NCBI RefSeq assembly: GCF_002364335.1
Contig: NZ_DEXW01000090.1
Coordinates: 1 to 37,447 of the forward strand
DNA length: 37,447 nucleotides
Origin: Winogradskyella sp. UBA3174
GTDB taxonomy: Bacteria > Bacteroidota > Bacteroidia > Flavobacteriales > Flavobacteriaceae
Reading direction: 5' to 3'
The position numbers and the translations under genes were made by a program. Each line of letters starts with the position of its first letter. Positions within the stretch are counted from its first letter, which is position 1. The notes beneath the pieces are model-generated. The model was given only the letters and a program-made list of their open reading frames with translations. It ran no database searches and had not been told where the DNA came from. Below are positions 1 to 8,099 of the stretch, in pieces.

Positions 1-30
1 GTAGAAGAAGAAAACGATTTAACTATATAA
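1..30 (+). CDS. 3' end of a DUF2975-type membrane protein gene (partial)
   Basis: Only the last nine codons and a TAA stop are inside the window; they read VEEENDLTI. The next gene ends IQQENDLTI, and in both cases the stop is followed by a 2-base gap and the ATG of the next gene. The shared tail and junction at the DNA level show that this is the end of a paralogue of the DUF2975 gene at 33-527, so the pair arose by tandem duplication. The function of DUF2975 is unknown. Confidence 0.75.
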   Translation, partial: VEEENDLTI

Positions 31-32
31 TT

Positions 33-527
33 ATGAAAATATTAAAATTAGGAATAAGTACTTTGTTTGTTTTATTGTCAATTGCGGTTTTAGTAAATAT
101 TGTTTTTTTAAGTTCAGCGTTTTTTTTTGGTAAGGACTTATTTTATCAAAGCTATTCGAATTTAGAATTAATTCCAACTTCAGTAAAAGTCTTTTTAGCT
201 TTAAAAATTTCAGCACTTTTAATTTTTGTCTATGCAGTTTTCCTTTTTATAAAGGAAATAAAACTTTTTTCTAATGGTCAGTTTTTTAATTCAAAATTAA
301 TCAAATGTTTTTCGCGATCAGGTTCACTATTTTTTATATCAGGTCTTTTAGGTTTCATCACCTCTTTTTCTATTTTCTTTATCGATATTAGATATTTTGC
401 ATATTTCCAGATAGATTCCAGAAGTTTATATGTTATGTTAATGATTATCGGTTTGTTTTTAATCATGTTTAGGCGAGTGTTAGAAAAAGGAACAAGAATT
501 CAACAAGAAAACGACCTAACCATATAG
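33..527 (+). CDS. DUF2975 family membrane protein
   Basis: A 164-residue hydrophobic protein with about four membrane segments (roughly residues 7-32, 55-75, 95-118 and 132-147) and a short charged tail ending ENDLTI. Size, membrane pattern and the XRE regulator directly downstream fit the DUF2975 family, which commonly pairs with a small XRE protein. It probably sits in the inner membrane. No catalytic residues are visible. It starts 2 bases after the stop of a preceding paralogue and stops 2 bases before the regulator, so the three genes are probably one transcript. By inference the membrane protein may modulate or be controlled by the regulator; the sequence does not show which. Family assignment is from pattern recognition, not an alignment. 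Confidence 0.8.
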   Translation: MKILKLGISTLFVLLSIAVLVNIVFLSSAFFFGKDLFYQSYSNLELIPTSVKVFLALKISALLIFVYAVFLFIKEIKLFSNGQFFNSKLIKCFSRSGSLFFISGLLGFITSFSIFFIDIRYFAYFQIDSRSLYVMLMIIGLFLIMFRRVLEKGTRIQQENDLTI

Positions 528-529
528 TT

Positions 530-736
530 ATGCCAATAGTTGTAAACTTAGATGTAATGCTTGTTAAAAGAGGCATGAAAAGTAAAGACCTTGCCGAGAT
601 TATAGGAATAACTACGGCTAATTTGTCCATTCTAAAATCTGGTAAAGCGAAAGCTGTTAGGTTCTCAACCTTAGAAGCTATTTGTAAAGCATTAGATTGT
701 CAGCCAAGTGATATTTTAGAATATGTTCAGGATTAA
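530..736 (+). CDS. Small XRE/Cro-CI family DNA-binding regulator
   Basis: A 68-residue protein that is little more than one helix-turn-helix domain. The stretch from about residue 13 to 62 (RGMKSKDLAEIIGITTANLS, then LKSGKAKAVRFSTLEAICKALDCQPSDIL) is a typical HTH_26/HTH_3 fold of the YozG type. It has no sensor or oligomerisation domain, so it may depend on a partner. It begins 2 bases after the DUF2975 gene, a pairing common in Bacteroidota and Firmicutes. It is likely a cytoplasmic DNA-binding protein that regulates its own membrane-protein operon; that target is inferred. Confidence 0.88.
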   Translation: MPIVVNLDVMLVKRGMKSKDLAEIIGITTANLSILKSGKAKAVRFSTLEAICKALDCQPSDILEYVQD

Positions 737-780
737 AAGACTCAAAAAATAGTACCTTGGGTTTCTAAAATTATTACATA

Positions 781-2577
781 ATGCGAAGCCTAATTTTATT
801 ACTATCCTTTTTATGTTTAGTTAACTGTAAGCAAGAAACAACTTCTGAGGTAGAATCATCAAATGATGGATCTTCAACCTATACTATTTCATTTGAAAAT
901 GCTGCGCATCATGAAGCTGAAATCAGTGCTACTTTTAAAGGCTTAAAAACTGGTGAAGCAGAATTTAGAATGTCTAGAACCTCACCAGGACGTTATGCAA
1001 TTCACGAATTTGCAAAAAATATATACAATGTAAAAGTTACAGATGGCAAAGGCAATCGTTTAGAAGCAACGCGTCCAGATCCATATTCTTGGACAGTGAA
1101 AGATCACGATGGTACGATAAACGTCAGTTATATATTGTATGCTAACCATGGAGATGGTACTTATGCTCAAGTTGATGAAACGCACGCACACCTTAATATG
1201 CCAGCCACATTTATGTATGCGCCAAGTCTGGCTGATAACAATATTGAAATTACATTTAAGCCACGCGAAGATTTAAATTGGAAAATAGCCACACAATTAA
1301 AACCATTAGAAGGGAATACCTATTTTGCGAGAGACCTTCAATATTTTATGGATAGCCCAACGGAGATCAGTAATCATATGCTGCGTGCATTTGAGGTAGA
1401 TGACCAAGCCGTAAAATTTGCATTGCATCATAATGGTACGGAAGAAGAATTTGATCGTTATTTTGAGAATGTAAAAAAAGTGGTTCTACAACAAAAGACC
1501 ATTTTTGGGGAATTACCAACATACGATTATGGTGAGTATATCTTTTTAGGCTGTTATATTCCAAATGCGACAGGAGATGGTATGGAACACAGAAATTCGA
1601 CTATTGTAACGAGTACACGGAGTTTGGCAGATGCAGCAGATCGTAATTTAGGAACTGTTTCACATGAATTTTTTCATTGCTGGAACGTAGAGCGTATTAG
1701 ACCACAAAGTTTAGAACCTTTTGATTTTGAAGAAGCCAACATGAGTGGAGAACTTTGGTTTGCTGAAGGTTTTACAAGTTATTACGACGATTTAACCTTA
1801 ACCAGAGCAGGCCTCATAAAACCAGAGGATTATATAAAAGGATTAACAGGTACTTTTAATTACGTGTGGAATTCACCAGGACGAGAGTTTTTTAACCCTA
1901 TTGAAATGAGTTACCAAGCACCATTTGTAGATGCGGCACGTTCTGTAGATGATGTAAATAGGAGTAATACTTTTATTTCCTATTATTCTTATGGAAGCAT
2001 GTTAGGTCTGGCTTTAGATTTATCTCTCAGAGAACAAAACCTTAATCTAGACGATTACATGAAATTGGTCTGGACTACTTACGGAAAATTAGAAAAGTAT
2101 TATACCATTGATGATTTGCACCAAACATTAAACAGTTATGCAGATACGGAATTTGGTGATAAATTTTTCAACAATTATATCTATAAAAGTGAAATGCCAG
2201 ATTATGAAGCTTTGTTTAAAACTGTCGGAGTTGAATTAAAACAAAACACAGACAAGGCTGCTTTTAGTTTGCGTTTGAGAAATCAGGTTATTACCAGTAA
2301 TCTTAAAATAGGATCTGCTGTTTATAAAGTAGGTTTAGAAAAAGGAGACAAATTGGTTAAAATTGGAGGTATAGAAATTAAGGAAACTTCAGATTTAAAT
2401 AAGATTTTAGAAAATATAAAGCCTAATCAAACTATTGATATTATTTTTGAGAGATTCGGAAAATTACGTTCTATTAAAATGACATTAGACGCAGATACTT
2501 CTTATACTATTATGGGTTCAGAAAATTTGTCTGAAGCGGTTAAGATTAATCGCGACGATTGGTTAGGGGTTAAGTAA
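781..2577 (+). CDS. M61 family metallopeptidase (glycyl aminopeptidase type), lipoprotein, PDZ
   Basis: A 598-residue secreted zinc peptidase. The N-terminus is a lipoprotein signal peptide with lipobox LVNC, so lipidation is expected at Cys16. The central catalytic domain has the HExxH zinc motif at 295-299 (SHEFFHCWN), the third ligand Glu at about 329 (LWFAEGFTSYY) and the family hallmark GMEHRNS at 267-273. A PDZ domain follows at about 490-570. The layout N-terminal beta domain, thermolysin-like domain, PDZ is standard for M61, and the length matches. Family members remove N-terminal Gly/Ala from peptides; the substrate here is unknown. It stands alone, about 45 bases after the XRE gene and facing the same way. 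A near-consensus TACCTTGG lies just upstream but is not an exact -7 element. Confidence 0.93.
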   Translation: MRSLILLLSFLCLVNCKQETTSEVESSNDGSSTYTISFENAAHHEAEISATFKGLKTGEAEFRMSRTSPGRYAIHEFAKNIYNVKVTDGKGNRLEATRPDPYSWTVKDHDGTINVSYILYANHGDGTYAQVDETHAHLNMPATFMYAPSLADNNIEITFKPREDLNWKIATQLKPLEGNTYFARDLQYFMDSPTEISNHMLRAFEVDDQAVKFALHHNGTEEEFDRYFENVKKVVLQQKTIFGELPTYDYGEYIFLGCYIPNATGDGMEHRNSTIVTSTRSLADAADRNLGTVSHEFFHCWNVERIRPQSLEPFDFEEANMSGELWFAEGFTSYYDDLTLTRAGLIKPEDYIKGLTGTFNYVWNSPGREFFNPIEMSYQAPFVDAARSVDDVNRSNTFISYYSYGSMLGLALDLSLREQNLNLDDYMKLVWTTYGKLEKYYTIDDLHQTLNSYADTEFGDKFFNNYIYKSEMPDYEALFKTVGVELKQNTDKAAFSLRLRNQVITSNLKIGSAVYKVGLEKGDKLVKIGGIEIKETSDLNKILENIKPNQTIDIIFERFGKLRSIKMTLDADTSYTIMGSENLSEAVKINRDDWLGVK

Positions 2578-2674
2578 TTTTTAATTTTAAAATTAACCTG
2601 TTGTACATTTTTATAACATTCGTCAATTCAAGTGAGTTTTTGTGCCTCAAAATCAATTGAGCAGACGTTTATTT

Positions 2675-2689
2675 TACTTTTGAATTCAA
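2675..2689 (+). promoter_or_regulatory. Putative -7 element of umuCD overlapped by a 10-bp palindrome
   Basis: TACTTTTG at 2675-2682 is an exact match to the Bacteroidota -7 consensus TAnnTTTG. The perfect palindrome TTGAATTCAA at 2680-2689 overlaps its 3' half. No TTTG at the usual -33 distance is seen (the nearest TTG is 15 bases upstream). A repressor bound to the palindrome would block initiation, which would suit a damage-inducible cassette, but this is inference. Confidence 0.35.
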
Positions 2690-2718
2690 CATTAATAGCG
2701 TGTTAAAGTTTAATTTTT

Positions 2719-2753
2719 AAGACTCGTTATAGTATAAAAACATAGCGGGTCTT
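2719..2753 (+). promoter_or_regulatory. Leader hairpin just upstream of umuC
   Basis: The arms at 2719-2730 (AAGACTCGTTAT) and 2742-2753 (ATAGCGGGTCTT) pair over 12 bp with two G-U wobbles around an 11-base loop. It ends 16 bases before the umuC ATG and is followed by TGTATTTTTA. It could be a weak terminator for the M61 gene or an RNA element controlling umuC. The loose T-run makes a strong terminator doubtful. Confidence 0.4.
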
Positions 2754-2769
2754 TGTATTTTTATAGTCT

Positions 2770-4026
2770 ATGTATGCTTTAGTAGATTGTAATAATTTTT
2801 ATGCCTCTTGCGAGCGGGTTTTTAACCCGAATTTGCAAAACCAGCCTATTGCTATTTTAAGCAATAATGATGGTTGCGTGATTTCACGAAGTGATGAGGC
2901 AAAGGCTTTAAATCTACCAATGGGAGCTCCAATTTTTAAATGGGAAAGCTTCTGTAAAGTGAATAATATTAAGGTGCTTTCATCTAATTACCCATTATAC
3001 GGAGACATGAGTAGTCGTGTGATGGAGATACTAAAACAGTTTACACCAGATCTTGAGGTTTATAGTATAGATGAAGCTTTTCTCCAATTTAAAGGTTTTA
3101 AAGATTACGACTTCGAAGACTATGGAAATCAGATGAGGTTGCGTATTCTTAAATGGACAGGCATTCCAACCTGTGTTGGTGTAGCTCCCACAAAAGCATT
3201 ATGTAAAGTTGCTAATAAGATTGCACGTAAGTTTCCTAAAGAAACTAAAGGAGTCTATGTTATAGATTCTGAAGTTTCAAGAATTAAAGCTTTAAAATGG
3301 ATGAAGTTAGAAGGTGTTTGGGGAATTGGCAGAGCATTACAAAAACGATTAAAAGCAAAAGGCTGTAAAACAGCTTATGATTTTACGCAGTTGTCAGATG
3401 ATTGGGTCCGTAAGACGCTTTCGATTACAGAATGGAAACTTAAAAAGGATTTAGAAGGAGTTTCTAAAATTCTCTTAGATGAGCCTACAACAAAACGCTC
3501 TATCGCAACAACTAGGAGTTTTGATTATACTTATGAAGATATTAATTATATAAAAGAACGTATTTCTACTTTTGCGACAAGCTGTGCTGAGAAATTACGT
3601 AAACAAGGTTCTAGTTGCCACATGGTTATTGTAACGTTAAGTAGTGATAAGCACAAAAAAGGTTTAGAGCAGCATAGAGGCAGTACTATGGTGAGTTTCC
3701 CATATCCTACAGATTCATCTTTATTAATTAGTACGCAAGCAGTAAATGCTGTAAAATCGATTTATAAAACAGGAATTAAATATAAAAGGGCAGGAGTTAT
3801 TGTTACTGGTATAGTACCAACTGATAATTATCAGTTAAATTTGTTTAATAAAGAAGATCCTAAGCATAAGCCTTTAATGTCTGCAATAGATACTATAAAT
3901 AAAAAATATAAAGGGCACAAAATAAAATTAGGAAATCAAGATTTAGATCGCACTTGGAAAATGCGACAAGAGCGATTATCTCCAAGATATACCACTAATA
4001 TTAACGATATTATTACTGTAAAATGA
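2770..4026 (+). CDS. umuC: Y-family DNA polymerase, polymerase V catalytic subunit UmuC
   Basis: A 418-residue translesion polymerase. The N-terminus MYALVDCNNFYASCERVF holds the first catalytic Asp of the Y-family palm, and VYSIDEAFLQF near residues 97-107 holds the Asp-Glu pair. The stretch CVGVAPTKALCKVANKIARK is the finger/palm segment typical of UmuC rather than DinB, and the C-terminal region beyond about residue 350 is the UmuC-specific DUF4113-like tail ending in LSPRYTTNINDI. Length is normal. It acts with processed UmuD at stalled replication forks. Its stop overlaps the umuD start (ATGA), so the two are translationally coupled. The order umuC before umuD is the reverse of the textbook umuDC operon. 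Confidence 0.95.
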   Translation: MYALVDCNNFYASCERVFNPNLQNQPIAILSNNDGCVISRSDEAKALNLPMGAPIFKWESFCKVNNIKVLSSNYPLYGDMSSRVMEILKQFTPDLEVYSIDEAFLQFKGFKDYDFEDYGNQMRLRILKWTGIPTCVGVAPTKALCKVANKIARKFPKETKGVYVIDSEVSRIKALKWMKLEGVWGIGRALQKRLKAKGCKTAYDFTQLSDDWVRKTLSITEWKLKKDLEGVSKILLDEPTTKRSIATTRSFDYTYEDINYIKERISTFATSCAEKLRKQGSSCHMVIVTLSSDKHKKGLEQHRGSTMVSFPYPTDSSLLISTQAVNAVKSIYKTGIKYKRAGVIVTGIVPTDNYQLNLFNKEDPKHKPLMSAIDTINKKYKGHKIKLGNQDLDRTWKMRQERLSPRYTTNINDIITVK

Positions 4027-4463
4027 CAACAAAAACATCTGGTAGTTTAACTTTTTTTGTTCCAGAAGCTATTGAAGGAGCAGGGACTAATTTTTTTGAT
4101 ACAGGAATCTCAGCAGGTTTTCCTTCTCCAGCAGATGATTTTAAAGAACAGCGTTTGTCTTTAGATGATGAGCTAGTAAAAAATAAGGAAGCTACGTTCT
4201 ATGCAAAAGTGAGTGGGCAATCTATGATTGGAGCTGGTTTAGACGATAATGATTTATTGGTTATAGACAGAAGTTTAGAACCTGAAAATAACAAAATAGC
4301 AGTATGTTTCTTAGATGGGGAGTTTACTGTAAAGCGATTAAGAGTTTCTAAAGACGAGGTATGGCTTCAGCCAGAAAACCCAGATTATCCACTTATAAAA
4401 ATAACGGAAGACAACGATTTTGTTATTTGGGGAATAGTAACAAATGTTATTAAGAAAGTATAG
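4023..4463 (+). CDS. umuD: UmuD, S24 self-cleaving subunit of polymerase V
   Basis: A 146-residue LexA/UmuD-like protein without a DNA-binding domain. The cleavage site is Ala31-Gly32 in SAGFPSPADD, the serine nucleophile is Ser67 in SGQSMIGAG and the general base is Lys104 in GEFTVKRL; all align with E. coli UmuD. Self-cleavage stimulated by RecA filaments would convert it to the active form that binds UmuC. The ATG lies within the last codons of umuC, so translation is coupled. No LexA gene is present in the window, so how the operon senses damage is not visible here. A strong hairpin terminator follows at 4471. Confidence 0.95.
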   Translation: MTTKTSGSLTFFVPEAIEGAGTNFFDTGISAGFPSPADDFKEQRLSLDDELVKNKEATFYAKVSGQSMIGAGLDDNDLLVIDRSLEPENNKIAVCFLDGEFTVKRLRVSKDEVWLQPENPDYPLIKITEDNDFVIWGIVTNVIKKV

Positions 4464-4470
4464 AAAAACA

Positions 4471-4502
4471 AAAAACGCGAAGTATAAGCTTCGCGTTTTT
4501 TT
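4471..4502. terminator. Bidirectional intrinsic terminator between umuD and atpC
   Basis: Perfect 12-bp arms, AAAAACGCGAAG at 4471-4482 and its complement at 4489-4500, enclose a 6-base loop. An A-run on one side and a T-run on the other let it end both the rightward umuCD transcript and the leftward atpDC transcript, whose last stop is about 20 bases away. Confidence 0.9.
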
Positions 4503-4522
4503 ATATAGTGATTGAAAATCAA

Positions 4523-4816
4523 TTAGTCAGCCAAAATAATTAGCTTATTATCTTTCATCTCAATAGTACCAGAATTGATGCTAACAGTTAAAACGTTATC
4601 ATCATCATTATGAGGAACAACTTTTGCATGCAATTCATCAAATACCAAATGACTCTGTGTGTGTGTGTGAATTTTTATAGTACCAGATTTTAAAATTGAT
4701 ACAACAGGTGCGTGATTATTTAACATTTGAAACTCACCATTAATACCTGGAACAGCTACAGAATCTACTTCTGAACTAAATAAAGTTGCTTCGGGTGATA
4801 CAATTTCTAAGTACAT
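4523..4816 (-). CDS. atpC: F1 ATP synthase epsilon subunit
   Basis: A 97-residue protein matching the N-terminal beta-sandwich of epsilon: MYLEIVSPEATLFSSEVDSV, then GINGEFQMLNNHAPVVSILK. It lacks the C-terminal two-helix inhibitory domain of E. coli epsilon (about 139 residues), which is usual for short epsilon subunits of Bacteroidota. It forms part of the F1 central stalk. It lies 18 bases downstream of atpD in the same operon. A (TG)7 tract at 4656-4669 encodes His-Thr-His-Thr, a simple repeat inside an essential gene. Confidence 0.95.
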   Translation of the reverse strand: MYLEIVSPEATLFSSEVDSVAVPGINGEFQMLNNHAPVVSILKSGTIKIHTHTQSHLVFDELHAKVVPHNDDDNVLTVSINSGTIEMKDNKLIILAD

Positions 4817-4834
4817 AATTCTGAAATTTTTAGA

Positions 4835-6343
4835 TTAAGCTTCAGCAAGCATTTTCTCTCCGGCTTCAATAGCTTCTTCAATAGAACCTTTAAGGTTAAA
4901 TGCAGCCTCTGGTAAGTGATCTAATTCACCATCCATAATCATAGTAAAACCTTTAATAGTTTCTTTAATATCTACTAAAACACCTTTAAGCCCTGTAAAT
5001 TGTTCAGCTACATGAAAGGGTTGAGATAAGAAACGTTGTACACGTCTTGCGCGACCTACTGCCATTTTATCTTCTTCAGATAATTCCTCCATACCAAGGA
5101 TGGCAATAATATCTTGTAATTCTTTATAGCGTTGTAAAAGTTCTTTTACACGTTGTGCACAGTTGTAATGCTCATCGCCTAAAATATCAGCTGTTAAAAT
5201 ACGTGATGTAGAATCTAATGGATCTACCGCTGGGTAAATACCTAGCTCAGCAATCTTACGAGATAATACGGTTGTTGCATCTAAGTGAGCAAACGTTGTC
5301 GCCGGAGCAGGATCTGTTAAATCATCTGCGGGTACATATACCGCTTGTACTGATGTAATAGAACCTCTTTTTGTTGACGTAATACGCTCTTGCATCGCAC
5401 CCATTTCGGTTGCTAATGTAGGTTGGTAACCTACCGCAGAAGGCATACGACCTAATAATGCAGATACTTCAGAACCAGCTTGTGTAAAACGGAAAATATT
5501 ATCTACGAAAAATAATACATCTTTTCCTTGTCCCTCACCAGCTCCATCACGGAAATATTCTGCTATAGTTAATCCTGAGAGTGCTACACGAGCACGAGCT
5601 CCAGGAGGCTCATTCATTTGTCCGAATACGAAAGTTGCTTTAGATTCTTTCATGATTGATTTATCAACCTTTTGAAGATCCCATCCGCCTTCCTCCATTG
5701 AATGCATAAAGTCATCACCATATTTGATAATTCCTGACTCTAACATTTCACGAAGTAAATCATTTCCTTCACGTGTTCTTTCACCAACACCTGCAAATAC
5801 AGAAAGACCACCGTGACCTTTTGCAATATTGTTAATCAACTCCTGAATTAATACTGTTTTACCTACACCAGCACCACCAAATAAACCAATTTTACCACCT
5901 TTTGCGTAAGGCTCAATTAAATCGATAACTTTAATACCAGTAAATAAAACTTCAGTAGACGTTGATAAATCTTCGAATCTTGGAGCTTGTCTGTGAATCG
6001 GCAAACCCGCATCACCAGCCTTAGGTAAATCACCTAATCCATCAATAGCATCACCAATTACATTAAAAAGGCGTCCGTAAACATCCTCGCCAATTGGCAT
6101 TTGTATTGGCGCACCAGTTGCGTGCACTTCTGTTCCTCTACTTAAACCATCAGAAGAATCCATAGCAATAGTACGTACAGTATCTTCACCAATGTGAGAT
6201 TGTACTTCTAATACTAATTTAGAACCATCTTGATTGTTAATTTCTAACGAATCATAAATCTTTGGTAGCTCTGAACCAGCAGCGAATTCTACATCGATAA
6301 CTGGGCCTACGATCTGTGCAACTTTACCTGTAACTTTTGACAT
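4835..6343 (-). CDS. atpD: F1 ATP synthase beta subunit
   Basis: The catalytic beta subunit of F1. The chosen start is the ATG at 6341-6343, giving MSKVTGKVAQIVGPVIDVEF, the conserved N-terminus, and 502 residues; an upstream in-frame ATG at 6367 would add eight residues (MQNKNIRV) not seen in the family. The P-loop GGAGVGKT is at about 156-163, the catalytic GERTREGNDL follows, and the lever motif EELSEEDK is near the C-terminus. With atpC it forms a two-gene operon apart from the other ATP synthase genes, the usual arrangement in Bacteroidota. A -7 element at 6428-6435 implies a leader of roughly 80 bases. Confidence 0.97.
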   Translation of the reverse strand: MSKVTGKVAQIVGPVIDVEFAAGSELPKIYDSLEINNQDGSKLVLEVQSHIGEDTVRTIAMDSSDGLSRGTEVHATGAPIQMPIGEDVYGRLFNVIGDAIDGLGDLPKAGDAGLPIHRQAPRFEDLSTSTEVLFTGIKVIDLIEPYAKGGKIGLFGGAGVGKTVLIQELINNIAKGHGGLSVFAGVGERTREGNDLLREMLESGIIKYGDDFMHSMEEGGWDLQKVDKSIMKESKATFVFGQMNEPPGARARVALSGLTIAEYFRDGAGEGQGKDVLFFVDNIFRFTQAGSEVSALLGRMPSAVGYQPTLATEMGAMQERITSTKRGSITSVQAVYVPADDLTDPAPATTFAHLDATTVLSRKIAELGIYPAVDPLDSTSRILTADILGDEHYNCAQRVKELLQRYKELQDIIAILGMEELSEEDKMAVGRARRVQRFLSQPFHVAEQFTGLKGVLVDIKETIKGFTMIMDGELDHLPEAAFNLKGSIEEAIEAGEKMLAEA

Positions 6344-6427
6344 TACTCTTATGTTTTTGTTTTGCAATAATTTACATCTGAAAAACAGCTAACTTATTTA
6401 AGTTAAGTACGCTAGTTTTTCGCGATG

Positions 6428-6435
6428 CAAAGATA
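6428..6435 (-). promoter_or_regulatory. Putative -7 element of atpDC
   Basis: Read on the minus strand this is TATCTTTG, an exact match to TAnnTTTG, about 85 bases upstream of the atpD ATG. No clear TTTG -33 partner is visible, so the call rests on the -7 box and its position. Confidence 0.45.
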
Positions 6436-6482
6436 TAATTTTATTTAAAAAATAAGTCTTTTTAGAGGGCTTTTTTGCATAA

Positions 6483-6513
6483 AAAAAGTGCACTCAATTT
6501 GAATGCACTTTTT
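6483..6513 (-). terminator. Terminator of the TonB receptor/SGNH lipoprotein operon
   Basis: The arms AAAAAGTGCA (6483-6492) and TGCACTTTTT (6504-6513) pair perfectly; after one C-A mismatch the stem extends inward by TCAA/TTGA. On the minus strand the hairpin ends in a T-run and begins about 20 bases after the SGNH gene stop. Confidence 0.85.
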
Positions 6514-6534
6514 ATAATATGTAATGTTATAATT

Positions 6535-8088
6535 TTATTGTAACAGTGGTGAGTAGTTCGTTGGAAAATCTCCAATGTCTACTAAATTACCTGAAGCTTC
6601 AAAATTAGAACCATATGCAGCATCTATAGCTTTCATAATTTCATTTGCAACTAATCCATAGCCTCTTGAGGTAGGATGAACACCATCTAATGATACAGCT
6701 CCTCCTAATACTAGATTAGTTGTTAGTGTAAAATTTCCATCTGTATATCCAGTAGAAGCCATCTGTTGAAATATTGAATTAGCATCCATAAACCCAAATC
6801 CAGCAGCAGCGGCAGCAGCTTGTATTGTGGCATTGTAACCACTAATAGCTGTAGATATTTCAGTAATTTCATCACTATCTAGAGCATCTCCATCATCAAT
6901 ACCATTAACAGCGCTAATAACTAAAGCGCCTTGCTGAGGTGTTATTGTACCACCAGTTTGAAGTATGCCTAGTACTTGAAGCACTTCATTAGATAATACA
7001 ACTGAGCCATAACCTTGAGCTAATGCACCTTGATCTATAGGTAAAAGTAACAATTCATCTTCAGTCATTTGTCTAAAGCCTAATGGGTTTGATGCGCTCG
7101 GCGGCACATCGATTAAGAACCTATTAGGACCTTCATTGAATGTTAGAGCATATTGAGAAGCTAAAGCTAATGCATCATTAGGTGGTACACCTTGCGCTAT
7201 TAAACCTTGAGCAAAAATACCAGTTACTGCCTGAAAAAAGCCTGTAAGGCTAGCGGCTGAGGTAGCATCTAATGCTAACGCGTTATTTGGTACTGTTGTA
7301 AAATAAGGAAGATCCGTAACATTAGGAATGTTAGCCATTACACCTTGAACACCTCCAAGTGCTGACATTATTTGCGCGATTGCACCATCAAATACTGGTT
7401 GTGGTGTTGGGGCCCCAGACGAAGCTCCTCCTGTAGCATAACCCAAGACATCATTAGCACCTATCCATAAAGTTACAAATGAGGGAGATTGTGCCATCGC
7501 TAATTCCATTATGGAAGCATCTGGTGTTGCTCCAGTCATTCTAATAAAATACGGATTAGCTAAACCTGCAGATAAATTAGCAATATTGCCATACCCAGGT
7601 GCTAGTAAATGAAAACTAGCAGCACCTGGAACACCCATATTATTAAAGGGACCTGTTGGGTTATTTAGTGCTATGTCTGTAGTCACAGTTACGGGTCCAA
7701 TAACTGATTCTAAAGGTGTCGGAGGACCTCCAAGAGTGACAAATCTAGGTTCAGCAATTCTAGTTCCACCTAGAGCTAAACCACCAAAATTATCATTTAC
7801 CAAGGGTTGTGTGAATAAACCACCACCTAAGAGTGCCATTTTATTCGCAAGAATACTTGGAAACGAATTTTGCTGTGCTGCTAAAAATACTGTACCATCA
7901 GAAAATCCAGCGGTTAATGAATTACCTAAAGAAACATAAGAAGAGAAATCTGCCGTGCCAGCAGTTAATTCTGGTAAAGGCGCACTATCTTCAATACCTT
8001 GGTTTCTAAGTTCATCAAGTTCTTCATTCTCACATGAGAACATTACTGTTGCAAGTAATGATAGTCCTATATATTTAATATTTTTCAT
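6535..8088 (-). CDS. SGNH/GDSL-family hydrolase lipoprotein paired with a TonB receptor
   Basis: A 517-residue lipoprotein. The chosen start is ATG at 8086-8088 (MKNIKYIG); a TTG two codons upstream is less likely. The signal peptide ends in the lipobox MFSC with Cys19, followed by the acidic ENEELDE, which could favour surface display in this phylum (inference). Family blocks are intact: GNSLTAG near residue 55-61 with the nucleophile Ser, WIGANDVL with the oxyanion Asn, and SLDGVHP near 466-472 with the Asp-x-x-His dyad. A long low-complexity insert rich in Ala/Gly separates the blocks, more than double the usual 200-residue domain. It starts 11 bases after the receptor gene stop, so it is co-transcribed. 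It probably hydrolyses an ester or O-acetyl group on the imported substrate; the substrate is unknown. Confidence 0.88.
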   Translation of the reverse strand: MKNIKYIGLSLLATVMFSCENEELDELRNQGIEDSAPLPELTAGTADFSSYVSLGNSLTAGFSDGTVFLAAQQNSFPSILANKMALLGGGLFTQPLVNDNFGGLALGGTRIAEPRFVTLGGPPTPLESVIGPVTVTTDIALNNPTGPFNNMGVPGAASFHLLAPGYGNIANLSAGLANPYFIRMTGATPDASIMELAMAQSPSFVTLWIGANDVLGYATGGASSGAPTPQPVFDGAIAQIMSALGGVQGVMANIPNVTDLPYFTTVPNNALALDATSAASLTGFFQAVTGIFAQGLIAQGVPPNDALALASQYALTFNEGPNRFLIDVPPSASNPLGFRQMTEDELLLLPIDQGALAQGYGSVVLSNEVLQVLGILQTGGTITPQQGALVISAVNGIDDGDALDSDEITEISTAISGYNATIQAAAAAAGFGFMDANSIFQQMASTGYTDGNFTLTTNLVLGGAVSLDGVHPTSRGYGLVANEIMKAIDAAYGSNFEASGNLVDIGDFPTNYSPLLQ

Positions 8089-8099
8089 TGTCAATTTTA

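Noticed and set aside
4523..6343. atpD-atpC separated from the rest of the ATP synthase operon as an oddity
   Set aside because: This split arrangement is normal in Bacteroidota.
4835..6367. Longer atpD start at 6367 adding MQNKNIRV
   Set aside because: The ATG at 6341-6343 gives the conserved N-terminus MSKVTGKVAQIVG; the eight extra residues have no counterpart in the family.
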